The notes below the pieces were generated by a model. It did not search any database. It had not been told where the DNA came from and saw only the letters and a list, made by a program, of their open reading frames with translations. From Hydractinia symbiolongicarpus (taxonomy: Eukaryota > Cnidaria > Hydrozoa > Anthoathecata > Hydractiniidae), in contig NC_079876.1 in NCBI RefSeq assembly GCF_029227915.1, forward strand, positions 8,930,001 to 8,994,000: a stretch of DNA of 64,000 nt. The letters run 5' to 3'. Below are positions 23,791 through 36,098 of the stretch, in pieces. Position numbers and translations under genes: made by a program. Numbering within the stretch: the stretch's first letter is position 1; every line of letters starts with the position of its first letter.

Positions 23791-24734
23791 ATCGCCGGCA
23801 AACGAAAACCCGCCATTTCCCGTAAACCCCGGACTCGGCCCGCATAGTCAAAAGTATACAAAAAAGTACCCAGGGTGTAAACTCATTTCCCGAACGATTT
23901 TTTAAATTATTATTTCACCACTAAAACGCATGAGACTTGTAGTTTTCAAAAATGTTTTCATTTTTGATGAGACGCTGAATAAAAGAAGTTTAATCGCCGG
24001 CAAACGAAAACCTGCGATTTCCCGTAAATCCCGGACTCGGCCCGTATAGTCAAAAGTATACAAAGAAAGTACCCGGGGTGTAAACTCATTTCCCGAACGA
24101 TTTTTTAAATTATTAATTCACCACTAAAGCCCATGAGACATGTAGTTTTTAAAAATGTTTTCATTTTTAATGAGACGCTGAATAAAAGAAATTTAATCGC
24201 CGGCAAACGAAAACCCGCGATTTCCCGTAAATCCCGGACTCGGCCCGTATAGTCAAAAGTATACAAAGAGAGTACCCAGGGTGTAAACTCATTTCCCGAA
24301 CGATTTTTTAAATTATTTTTTCACCACTAAAACGCATGAGACTTGTAGTTTTCAAAAATGTTTTCATTTTTGATGAGACGCTGAATAAAAGAAGTTTAAT
24401 TGCCTGCAAACGAAAACCTGCAATTTCCCGTAAATCCCGGACTCGGACCGTATAGTCAAAAGTATACAAAGAAAGTACCCAGGGAGTAAACTAATTTCCC
24501 AAACGATTTTTTAAATTATTATTTCACCACTAAAGCCCATGAGACTTGTAGTTTTTAAAAATGTTTTCATTTTTGATGAGACGCTGAATAAAAGAAGTTT
24601 AATCGCCGGCAAACGAAAACCCGCGATTTCCCGTAAAACCCGGGCTCGGCCCGTATAGTCAAAAGTATACAAGAAAAGTATACAGTGAGTAAACTCATTT
24701 TCCGAACGAATTTTTAAATTATTTTTTCACCACT
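22707..24734 (+). repeat. Tandem five-monomer (1,014-bp) duplication
   Basis: Monomers 22909, 23112, 23315 and 23518 pair with 23923, 24126, 24329 and 24532 at 1,014 bp. Both copies carry actaatttccc and agtatacagtgag, which the related instance at 20.6-20.8 kb lacks. This duplication is therefore younger than the 14-monomer one. The junction is the hybrid monomer 23721-23922. Confidence 0.85.
23721..23922 (+). repeat. Hybrid B:C monomer at the five-monomer duplication junction
   Basis: It starts with ttttcagaaatg (type B) and continues gacgctaaataaaag, cccgccattt and tatacaaaaaag (type C, as in the monomer at 22707). The switch falls in the shared ttttcatttttgatgagacgct stretch that overlaps the dyad. 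It is 202 bp long. Confidence 0.85.
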
Positions 24735-25748
24735 AAAACGCATGAGACTTGTAGTTTTCAGAAATGTTTTCATTTTTGATGAGACGCTTAATGAAAGTGG
24801 TTTAATCGCCGACAAACGAAAACCCGCGATTTCCCGTAAGTCCCGGGCTTGGCCCGTATAGTCGAATGTATACAAAGAAAGTACCCTGTGAGTAAACTCA
24901 TTTCCAAAACGATTTTTTAAATTATCTTTTCACCACTAAAACGCTTGAGACTTGTGGTTTTCAAAAATTTTTTCATTTTTGATGAGACGCTAAATAAAAG
25001 AAGTTTAATCGCCGGCAAACAAAAACCCGCGACTTCCCGTAAATCCCGGACTCGGCCCGTATAGTCAAAAGTATACAAAGAAAGTACCCAGGGAGTAAAC
25101 TCATTTCCCGAACGATTTTTTAAATTATTTTTTCACCACTAAAACGCATGAGACTTGTAGTTTTCAAAAATGTTTTCATTTTTGATGAGACGCTGAATAA
25201 AAGCAGTTTAATCGCTGGCAAACGAAATCCCGCGATTTCCCGTAAATCCCGGGCTTGGCTCGCATAGTCAAAAGTATACAAAAAAGTACCCAGGGTGTAA
25301 ACTCATTTCCCGAACGATTTTTTAAATTATTATTTCACCACTAAAACGCATGAGACTTGTAGTTTTCAAAAATGTTTTCATTTTTGATGAGACGCTGAAT
25401 AAAAGAAGTTTAATCGCCGGCAAACGAAAACCTGCGATTTCCCGTAAATCCCGGACTCGGCCCTTATAGTCAAAAGTATACAGAGAAAGTACCCGGGGTG
25501 TAACCTCATTTCCCGAACGATTTTTTAAATTATTAATTCACCACTAAAGCCCATGAGACTTGTAGTTTTTAAAAATGTTTTCATTTTTGATGAGACGCTG
25601 AATAAAAGAAGTTTAATCGCCGGCAAACGAATACCCGCGATTTCCCGTAAATCCCGGACTCGGCCCGTATAGTCAAAAGTATACAAAGAAAGTACCCAGG
25701 GAGTAAACTCATTTCCCAAACGATTTTTTAAATTGTTATTTCACCAAT

Positions 25749-28700
25749 AAAGCCCATGAGACTTTTAGCTTTTAAAAATGTTTTCATTTTTGATGAGACG
25801 CTGAATAAAAGAAGTTTAATAGCCGGCAAACGAAAACCCGCGATTTCCCGTAAATCCCGGACTCGGCCCGTATAGTCAAAAGTATAAAAGGAAAGTACCC
25901 AGTGGGTAAACTCATTTCCTGAACGATTTTTTAAATTATTTTTTCACCACTAAAACGCATGAGACTTGTAGTTTTCAGAAATGTTTTCATTTTTGATGAG
26001 ACGCTTAATGAAAGTGGTTTAATCGCCGGCAAACGAAATCCTGGAATTTCCCGTAAATCCCGGGCTTGGCCCGTATAGACGAATGTATACAAAGAAAGTA
26101 CCCTGTGAGTAAACTCATTTCCAAAACGATTTTTTAAATTATCTTTTCACCACTAAAACGCTTGAGACTTGTAGTTTTCAAAAATGTTTTCATTTTTGAT
26201 GAAACGCTAAATAAAAGAAGTTTAATCGCCGGCAAACGAAAACCCGCCATTTCCCGTAAACCCCGGACTCGGCCCGCATAGCCAAAAGTATACAAAGAAA
26301 GTACCCAGGGTGTAAACTCATTTCCCGAACGATTTTTTAAATTATTATTTCACCACTAAAACGCATGAGACTTGTAGTTTTCAAAAATGTTTTCATTTTT
26401 GATGAGACGCTGAATAAAAGAAGTTTAATCGCCGGCAAACGAAAACCTGCGATTTCCCGTAAATCCCGGACTCGGCCCGTATAGTCAAAAGTATACAAAG
26501 AAAGTACCCTGTGAGTAAACTCATTTCCAAAACGATTTTTTAAATTATCTTTTCACCACTAAAACGCTTGAGACTTGTAGTTTTCAAAAATGTTTTCATT
26601 TTTGATGAGACGCTAAATAAAAGAAGTTTAATCGCCGGCAAACGAAAACCCGCCATTTCCCGTAAACCCCGGACTCGGCCCGTATAGTCAAAAGTATACA
26701 AAGAAAGTACCCGGGGTGTAAACTCATTTCCCGAACGATTTTTTAAATTATTAATTCACCACTAAAGCCCATGAGACATGTAGTTTTTAAAAATGTTTTC
26801 ATTTTTGATGAGACGCTGAATAAAAGAAATTTAATCGCCGGCAAACGAAAACCCGCGATTTCCCGTAAATCCCGGACTCGGCCCGTATAGTCAAAAGTAT
26901 ACAAGAAAAGTACCCAGTGAGTAAACTCATTTCCCAAACGAATTTTTAAATTATTTTTTCACCACTAAAACGCATGAGACTTGTAGTTTTCAAAAATGTT
27001 TTCATTTTTGATGAGACGCTGAATAAAAGAAGTTTAATCGCCGGCAAACGAAAACTTGCGATTTCCCGTAAATCCCGGACTCGGCCCGTATAGTCAAAAG
27101 TAAACAAAGAGAGTACCCAGGGTGTAAACTCATTTCCCGAACGATTTTTTAAATTATTTTTTCACCACTAAAACGCATGAGACTTGTAGTTTTTAAAAAT
27201 GTTTTCATTTTTGATGAGACGCTGAATAAAAGAAGTTTAATTGCCTGCAAACGAAAACCTGCAATTTCCCGTAAATCCCTGACTCGGACCGTATAGTCAA
27301 AAGTATACAAAGAAAGTACCCAGGGAGTAAACTCATTTCCCAAACGATTTTTTAAATTATTATTTCACCACTAAAGCCCATAAGACTTGTAGTTTTCAAA
27401 AATGTTTTCATTTTTGATGAGACGCTGAATAAAAGAAGTTTAATCGCCGGCAAACGAAAACCCGCCACTTCCCGTAAATCCCGGACTCGGCCCGTATAGT
27501 CAAAAGTATACAAAGAAATTACCCAGGGAGTAAACTCATTTCCCAAACGATTTTTTAAATTATTATTTCACCAATAAAGCCCATGAGACTTTTAGCTTTT
27601 AAAAATGTTTTCATTTTTGATGAGACGCTGAATAAAAGAAGTTTAATCGCCGGCAAACGAAAACCCGCGATTTCCCGTAAATCCCGGACTCGGCCCGTAT
27701 AGTCAAAAGTATAAAAGGAAAGTACCCAGTGGGTAAACTCATTTCCTGAACGATTTTTTAAATTATTTTTTCACCACTAAAACGCATGAGACTTGTAGTT
27801 TTCAGAAATGTTTTCATTTTTGATGAGACGCTTAATGAAAGTGGTTTAATCGCCGGCAAACGAAATCCTGGAATTTCCCGTAAATCCCGGGCTTGGCCCG
27901 TATAGACGAATGTATACAAAGAAAGTACCCTGTGAGTAAACTCATTTCCAAAACGATTTTTTAAATTATCTTTTCACCACTAAAACGCTTGAGACTTGTA
28001 GTTTTCAAAAATGTTTTCATTTTTGATGAAACGCTAAATAAAAGAAGTTTAATCGCCGGCAAACGAAAACCCGCCATTTCCCGTAAACCCCGGACTCGGC
28101 CCGCATAGCCAAAAGTATACAAAGAAAGTACCCAGGGTGTAAACTCATTTCCCGAACGATTTTTTAAATTATTATTTCACCACTAAAACGCATGAGACTT
28201 GTAGTTTTCAAAAATGTTTTCATTTTTGATGAGACGCTGAATAAAAGAAGTTTAATCGCCGGCAAACGAAAACCTGCGATTTCCCGTAAATCCCGGACTC
28301 GGCCCGTATAGTCAAAAGTATACAAAGAAAGTACCCTGTGAGTAAACTCATTTCCAAAACGATTTTTTAAATTATCTTTTCACCACTAAAACGCTTGAGA
28401 CTTGTAGTTTTCAAAAATGTTTTCATTTTTGATGAGACGCTAAATAAAAGAAGTTTAATCGCCGGCAAACGAAAACCCGCCATTTCCCGTAAACCCCGGA
28501 CTCGGCCCGTATAGTCAAAAGTATACAAAGAAAGTACCCGGGGTGTAAACTCATTTCCCGAACGATTTTTTAAATTATTAATTCACCACTAAAGCCCATG
28601 AGACATGTAGTTTTTAAAAATGTTTTCATTTTTGATGAGACGCTGAATAAAAGAAATTTAATCGCCGGCAAACGAAAACCCGCGATTTCCCGTAAATCCC

Positions 28701-29402
28701 GGACTCGGCCCGTATAGTCAAAAGTATACAAGAAAAGTACCCAGTGAGTAAACTCATTTCCCAAACGAATTTTTAAATTATTTTTTCACCACTAAAACGC
28801 ATGAGACTTGTAGTTTTCAAAAATGTTTTCAGTTTGGATGAGACGCTGAATAAAAGAAGTTTAATCGCCGGCAAACGAAAACTTGCGATTTCCCGTAAAT
28901 CCCGGACTCGGCCCGTATAGTCAAAAGTATACAAAGAGAGTACCCAGGGTGTAAACTCATTTCCCGAACGATTTTTTAAATTATTTTTTCACCACTAAAA
29001 CGCATGAGACTTGTAGTTTTTAAAAATGTTTTCATTTTTGATGAGACGCTGAATAAAAGAAGTTTAATTGCCTGCAAACGAAAACCTGCAATTTCCCGTA
29101 AATCCCTGACTCGGACCGTATAGTCAAAAGTATACAAAGAAAGTACCCAGGGAGTAAACTCATTTCCCAAACGATTTTTTAAATTATTATTTCACCACTA
29201 AAGCCCATAAGACTTGTAGTTTTCAAAAATGTTTTCATTTCTGATGAGACGCTGAATAAAAGAAGTTTAATCGCCGGCAAACGAAAACCCGCGATTTCCC
29301 CTAAATCCCGGACTCGGCCCGTATAGTCAAAAGTATACAAGAAAAGTACACAGTGAGTAAACTCATTTTCCGAACGAATTTTTAAATTATTTTTTCACCA
29401 CT
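25749..29402 (+). repeat. Tandem nine-monomer (1,827-bp) duplication
   Basis: Copy 1 is 25749-27575 and copy 2 is 27576-29402, at 1,827 bp. Shared rare variants are gacttttagctttt (25.76/27.59 kb), gtgggtaaac, aatcctggaattt, gatgaaacgctaaat and cgcatagccaaaag. Differences include a single-base change, gtaaacaaag versus gtatacaaag near 27.10/28.93 kb, and agtttggatgag at 28.83 kb. Confidence 0.87.
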
Positions 29403-31431
29403 AAAACGCATGAGACTTGTAGTTTTCAAAAAAGTTTTCATTTTTGATGAGACGCTGAATAAAAGAAGTTTAATCGCCGGCAAACGAAAACCTGCGATTT
29501 CCCGTAAATCCCGGACTCGGCCCGTATAGTCAAAAGTATACAAGGAAAGTACGCAGGGAGTAAACTAATTTCCCAAACGATTTTTTAAATTATTATTTCA
29601 CCACTAAAGCCCATGAGACTTGTAGTTTTTAAAAATGTTTTCATTTTTGATGAGACGCTGAATAAAAGAAGTTTAATCGCCGGCAAACGAATACCCGCGA
29701 TTTCCCGTAAATCCCGGACTCGGCCCGTACAGTCAAAAGTATACAAAGAAAGTACCCAGGAAGTAAACTCATTTCCCGAACGATTTTTTAAATTATTTTT
29801 TCACCACTAAATCGCATGAGACTTGTAGTTTTCAGAATTTTTTTCATTTTTGATGAGACGCTTAATGAAAGTGGTTTAATCGCCGGCACACGAAAACCTG
29901 TGATTTCCCGTAAATCCCGGACTCGGCCCGTATAGTCAAAAGTATACAAAGAAAGTACCCAGGGTGTAAACTCATTTCTCGAACGATTTTTTAAATTATT
30001 TTTTCACCACTAAAACGCATGAGACTTGTAGTTTTCAAAAATGTTTTCATTTTTGATGAGACGCTGAAGAAAAGAAGTTTAATCGCCGGCAAACGAAAAC
30101 CTGCGATTTCCCGTAAATCCCGGACTCGGCCCGTATAGTCAAAAGTATACAAAGAAAGTACCCAGGGAGTAAACTCATTTCCCAAACGAATTTTTAAATT
30201 ATTTTTTCACCACTAAAACGCATGAGACTTGTAGTTTTCAAAAATGTTTTCATTTTTGATGAGACGCTGAATAAAAGAAGTTTAATTGCCTGCAAACGAA
30301 AACCTGCAATTTCCCGTAAATCCCGGACTCGGACCGTATAGTCAAAAGTATACAAAGAGAGTACCCAGGGAGTAAACTCATTTCCCAAACGATTTTTTAA
30401 ATTATTATTTCACCACTAAAGCCCATGAGACTTGTAGTTTTTAAAAATGTTTTCATTTTTGATGAGACGCTGAATAAAAGAAGTTTAATCGCCGGCAAAC
30501 GAAAACCCGCGATTTCCCGTAAATCCCGGACTCGGCCCGTATAGTCAAAAGTATACAAGAAAAGTACACAGTGAGTAAACTCATTTTCCGAACGAATTTT
30601 TAAATTATTTTTTCACCACTAAACGCATGAGACTTGTAGTTTTCAGAAATGTTTTCATTTTTGATGAGACGCTTAATGAAAGTGGTTTAATCGCCGGCAA
30701 ACGAAAACCCGCGATTTCCCGTAAGTCCCGGGCTTGGCCCGTATAGTCGAATGTATACAAAGAAATTACCCTGTGAGTAAACTCAATTCCAAAACGATTT
30801 TTTAAATTATCTTTTCACCACTAAAACGCTTGAGACTTGTGGTTTTCAAAAATGTTTTCATTTTTGATGAGACGCTAAATAAAAGAAGTTTAATCGCCGG
30901 CAAACAAAAACCCGCGACTTCCCGTAAATCCCGGACTCGGCCCGTATAGTCAAAAGTATACAAAGAAAGTAACCAGGGAGTAAACTCATTTCCCGAACGA
31001 TTTTTTAAATTATTTTTTCACCACTAAAACGCATGAGACTTGTAGTTTTTAAAAATGTTTTCATTTTTGATGAGACGCTGAATAAAAGAAGTTTAATTGC
31101 CTGCAAACGAAAACCTGCAATTTCCCGTAAATCCCTGACTCGGACCGTATAGTCAAAAGTATACAAAGAAAGTACCCAGGGAGTAAACTCATTTCCCAAA
31201 CGATTTTTTAAATTATTATTTCACCACTAAAGCCCATAAGACTTGTAGTTTTCAAAAATGTTTTCATTTCTGATGAGACGCTGAATAAAAGAAGTTTAAT
31301 CGCCGGCAAACGAAAACCCGCGATTTCCCGTAAATCCCGGACTCGGCCCGTATAGTCAAAAGTATACAAGAAAAGTACACAGTGAGTAAACTCATTTTCC
31401 GAACGAATTTTTAAATTATTTTTTCACCACT
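29403..31431 (+). repeat. Ten-monomer tail of the first long-duplication copy
   Basis: Monomers start at 29403 (aaaaaagttttc), 29606, 29809, 30012, 30215, 30418, 30621, 30823, 31026 and 31229. The monomer at 30621 lacks one a in its start (aaacgc) and the copy paired with it at 37926 shares this. Monomer 30012 (gaagaaaagaag) has no partner in the second copy but recurs at 39143. The variant pattern otherwise repeats at 36.9-38.7 kb. Confidence 0.78.
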
Positions 31432-31634
31432 AAAACGCATGAGACTTGTAGTTTTCAAAAAAGTTTTCATTTTTGATGAGACGCTGAATAAAAGAAGTTT
31501 AATCGCTGGCAAACGAAAACCTGCGATTTCCCGTAAATCCCGGGCTTGGCCCGCATAGACGAATGTATACAAAGAAAGTACCCTGTGAGTAAACTCATTT
31601 CCAAAACGATTTTTTAAATTATCTTTTCACCACT
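31432..31634 (+). repeat. Hybrid monomer at the long-duplication junction
   Basis: The front (aaaaaagttttc, gaataaaagaag) matches the monomers at 29403, 36911 and 38737. The back (cgggcttggcccgcatagac, accctgtgag) matches the B monomers at 19258 and 22098. The switch lies between about 31,494 and 31,540. This is what a tandem duplication joining the end of the 19.3-31.5 kb block to its own start would leave. Confidence 0.82.
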
Positions 31635-34068
31635 AAAACGCTTGAGACTTGTAGTTTTCAAAAATGATTTCATTTTTGATGAGACGCTAAATAAAAGAAG
31701 TTTAATCGCCGGCAAACGAAAACCCGCCATTTCCCGTAAACCCCGGACTCGGCCCGCATAGTCAAAAGTATACAAAGAAAGTACCCAGGGTGTAAACTCA
31801 TTTCCCGAACGATTTTTTAAATTATTATTTCACTACTAAAACGCATGAGACTTGTAGTTTTCAAAAATGTTTTCATTTTTGATGAGACGCTGAATAAAAG
31901 AAGTTTAATCGCCGGCAAACGAAAACCTGCGATTTCCCGTAAATCCCGGACTCGGCCCGTATAGTCAAAAGTATACAAAGAAAGTACCCTGTGAGTAAAC
32001 TCATTTCCAAAACGATTTTTTAAATTATCTTTTCACCACTAAAACGCTTGAGACTTGTAGTTTTCAAAAATGTTTTCATTTTTGATGAGACGCTAAATAA
32101 AAGAAGTTTAATCGCCGGCAAACGAAAACCCGCCATTTCCCGTAAACCCCGGACTCGGCCCGCATAGTCAAAAGTATACAAAAAAGTACCCAGGGTGTAA
32201 ACTCATTTCCCGAACGATTTTTTAAATTATTATTTCACCACTAAAACGCATGAGACTTGTAGTTTTCAAAAATGTTTTCATTTTTGATGAGACGCTGAAT
32301 AAAAGAAGTTTAATCGCCGGCAAACGAAAACCTGCGATTTCCCGAAAATCCCGGACTCGGCCCGTATAGTCAAAAGTATACAAAGAAAGTACCCGGGGTG
32401 TAAACTCATTTCCCGAACGATTTTTTAAATTATTAATTCACCACTAAAGCCCATGAGACATGTAGTTTTTAAAAATGTTTTCATTTTTAATGAGACGCTG
32501 AATAAAAGAAATTTAATCGCCGGCAAACGAAAACCCGCGATTTCCCGTAAATCCCGGACTCGGCCCGTATAGTCAAAAGTATACAAAGAGAGTACCCAGG
32601 GTGTAAACTCATTTCCCGAACGATTTTTTAAATTATTTTTTCACCACTAAAACGCATGAGACTTGTAGTTTTCAAAAATGTTTTCATTTTTGATGAGACG
32701 CTGAATAAAAGAAGTTTAATTGCCTGCAAACGAAAACCTGCAATTTCCCGTAAATCCCGGACTCGGACCGTATAGTCAAAAGTATACAAAGAAAATACCC
32801 AGGGAGTAAACTCATTTCCCAAACGATTTTTTAAATTATTATTTCACCACTAAAGCCCATGAGACTTGTAGTTTTTAAAAATGTTTTCATTTTTGATGAG
32901 ACGCTGAATAAAAGAAGTTTAATCGCCGGCAAACGAAAACCCGCGATTTCCCGTAAAACCCGGGCTCGGCCCGTATAGTCAAAAGTATACAAGAAAAGTA
33001 CACAGTGAGTAAACTCATTTTCCGAACGAATTTTTAAATTATTTTTTCACCACTAAAACGCATGAGACTTGTAGTTTTCAGAAATGTTTTCATTTTTGAT
33101 GAGACGCTTAATGAAAGTGGTTTAATCGCCGACAAACGAAAACCCGCGATTTCCCGTAAGTCCCGGGCTTGGCCCGTATAGTCGAATGTATACAAAGAAA
33201 GTACCCTGTGAGTAAACTCATTTCCAAAACGATTTTTTAAATTATCTTTTCACCACTAAAACGCTTGAGACTTGTGGTTTTCAAAAATTTTTTCATTTTT
33301 GATGAGACGCTAAATAAAAGAAGTTTAATCGCCGGCAAACAAAAACCCGCGACTTCCCGTAAATCCCGGACTCGGCCCGTATAGTCAAAAGTATACAAAG
33401 AAAGTACCCAGGGAGTAAACTCATTTCCCGAACGATTTTTTAAATTATTTTTTCACCACTAAAACGCATGAGACTTGTAGTTTTCAAAAATGTTTTCATT
33501 TTTGATGAGACGCTGAATAAAAGCAGTTTAATCGCTGGCAAACGAAATCCCGCGATTTCCCGTAAATCCCGGGCTTGGCTCGCATAGTCAAAAGTATACA
33601 AAAAAGTACCCAGGGTGTAAACTCATTTCCCGAACGATTTTTTAAATTATTATTTCACCACTAAAACGCATGAGACTTGTAGTTTTCAAAAATGTTTTCA
33701 TTTTTGATGAGACGCTGAATAAAAGAAGTTTAATCGCCGGCAAACGAAAGCCTGCGATTTCCCGTAAATCCCGGACTCGGCCCTTATAGTCAAAAGTATA
33801 CAGAGAAAGTACCCGGGGTGTAACCTCATTTCCCGAACGATTTTTTAAATTATTAATTCACCACTAAAGCCCATGAGACTTGTAGTTTTTAAAAATGTTT
33901 TCATTTTTGATGAGACGCTGCATAAAAGAAGTTTAATCGCCGGCAAACGAATACCCGCGATTTCCCGTAAATCCCGGACTCGGCCCGTATAGTCAAAAGT
34001 ATACAAAGAAAGTACCCAGGGAGTAAACTCATTTCCCAAACGATTTTTTAAATTATTATTTCACCAAT

Positions 34069-34271
34069 AAAGCCCATGAGACTTTTAGCTTTTAAAAATG
34101 TTTTCATTTTTGATGAGACGCTGAATAAAAGAAGTTTAATCGCCGGCAAACGAAAACCCGCGATTTCCCGTAAATCCCGGACTCGGCCCGTATAGTCAAA
34201 AGTATAAAAGGAAAGTACCCAGTGAGTAAACTCATTTCCAAAACGATTTTTTAAATTATCTTTTCACCACT
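34069..34271 (+). repeat. Hybrid A:B monomer, one-monomer deletion
   Basis: The front matches the A-like monomer at 25749 (gacttttagctttt, agtataaaagg). The tail matches the following B monomer (catttccaaaacg, attatctttt). One monomer is missing relative to the first copy, which shifts the pairing distance from 8,320 to 8,117 bp. The switch is in the shared gtgagtaaactcatttcc stretch. Confidence 0.83.
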
Positions 34272-35895
34272 AAAACGCTTGAGACTTGTAGTTTTCAAAA
34301 ATGTTTTCATTTTTGATGAAACGCTAAATAAAAGAAGTTTAATCGCCGGCAAACGAAAACCCGCCATTTCCCGTAAACCCCGGACTCGGCCCGCATAGCC
34401 AAAAGTATACAAAGAAAGTACCCAGGGTGTAAACTCATTTCCCGAACGATTTTTTAAATTATTATTTCACCACTAAAACGCATGAGACTTGTAGTTTTCA
34501 AAAATGTTTTCATTTTTGATGAGACGCTGAATAAAAGAAGTTTAATCGCCGGCAAACGAAAACCTGCGATTTCCCGTAAATCCCGGACTCGGCCCGTATA
34601 GTCAAAAGTATACAAAGAAAGTACCCTGTGAGTAAACTCATTTCCAAAACGATTTTTTAAATTATCTTTTCACCACTAAAACGCTTGAGATTTGTAGTTT
34701 TCAAAAATGTTTTCATTTTTGATGAGACGCTAAATAAAAGAAGTTTAATCGCCGGCAAACGAAAACCCGCCATTTCCCGTAAACCCCGGACTCGGCCCGT
34801 ATAGTCAAAAGTATACAAAGAAAGTACCCGGGGTGTAAACTCATTTCCCGAACGATTTTTTAAATTATTAATTCACCACTAAAGCCCATGAGACATGTAG
34901 TTTTTAAAAATGTTTTCATTTTTGATGAGACGCTGAATAAAAGAAATTTAATCGCCGGCAAACGAAAACCCGCGATTTCCCGTAAATCCCGGACTCGGCC
35001 CGTATAGTCAAAAGTATACAAGAAAAGTACCCAGTGAGTAAACTCATTTCCCAAACGAATTTTTAAATTATTTTTTCACCACTAAAACGCATGAGACTTG
35101 TAGTTTTCAAAAATGTTTTCATTTTTGATGAGACGCTGAATAAAAGAAGTTTAATCGCCGGCAAACGAAAACTTGCGATTTCCCGTAAATCCCGGACTCG
35201 GCCCGTATAGTCAAAAGTATACAAAGAGAGTACCCAGGGTGTAAACTCATTTCCCGAACGATTTTTTAAATTATTTTTTCACCACTAAAACGCATGAGAC
35301 TTGTAGTTTTTAAAAATGTTTTCATTTTTGATGAGACGCTGAATAAAAGAAGTTTAATTGCCTGCAAACGAAAACCTGCAATTTCCCGTAAATCCCTGAC
35401 TCGGACCGTATAGTCAAAAGTATACAAAGAAAGTACCCAGGGAGTAAACTCATTTCCCAAACGATTTTTTAAATTATTATTTCACCACTAAAGCCCATAA
35501 GACTTGTAGTTTTCAAAAATGTTTTCATTTTTGATGAGACGCTGAATAAAAGAAGTTTAATCGCCGGCAAACGAAAACCCGCCACTTCCCGTAAATCCCG
35601 GACTCGGCCCGTATAGTCAAAAGTATACAAAGAAATTACCCAGGGAGTAAACTCATTTCCCAAACGATTTTTTAAATTATTATTTCACCAATAAAGCCCA
35701 TGAGACTTTTAGCTTTTAAAAATGTTTTCATTTTTGATGAGACGCTGAATAAAAGAAGTTTAATCGCCGGCAAACGAAAACCCGCGATTTCCCGTAAATC
35801 CCGGACTCGGCCCGTATAGTCAAAAGTATAAAAGGAAAGTACCCAGTGGGTAAACTCATTTCCTGAACGATTTTTTAAATTATTTTTTCACCACT

Positions 35896-36098
35896 AAAAC
35901 GCATGAGACTTGTAGTTTTCAAAAATGTTTTCATTTTTGATGAGACGCTAAATAAAAGAAGTTTAATCGCCGGCAAACGAAAACCCGCCATTTCCCGTAA
36001 ACCCCGGACTCGGCCCGTATAGTCAAAAGTATACAAAGAAAGTACCCGGGGTGTAAACTCATTTCCCGAACGATTTTTTAAATTATTAATTCACCACT
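35896..36098 (+). repeat. Hybrid B:C monomer, three-monomer deletion
   Basis: It begins aaaacgcatgag like the B monomer at 27779 and continues gctaaataaaag, cccgccattt and acccggggtgt like the C-type monomer at 28388. The distance 28388 minus 27779 is 609 bp, which accounts for the drop in pairing distance from 8,117 to 7,508 bp. The switch is in the first 30 bases. Confidence 0.8.

Larger units (their letters stand above)
19258..31500 (+). repeat. First copy of a very long segmental duplication
   Basis: This block is repeated, with edits, at about 31,500-38,800. The left end pairs at a distance of 12,174 bp, for example cccgcatagac at 19.37 and 31.55 kb. From about 24.8 kb the pairing distance is 8,320 bp (41 monomers less 3 bp), for example gtgtaacctc near 25.50 and 33.82 kb. 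The difference of 3,854 bp equals a 14-monomer (2,840 bp) plus a 5-monomer (1,014 bp) repeat present only in this copy. The right limit lies inside the hybrid monomer 31432-31634. Confidence 0.8.

Noticed and set aside
29613-29810. Plus-strand 65-codon frames at 29613, 37121, 38947 and 43403
   Set aside because: The first three lie in paired copies of the long duplication and the fourth in a related monomer. They are opened by chance substitutions in the monomer, with no sign of coding constraint.
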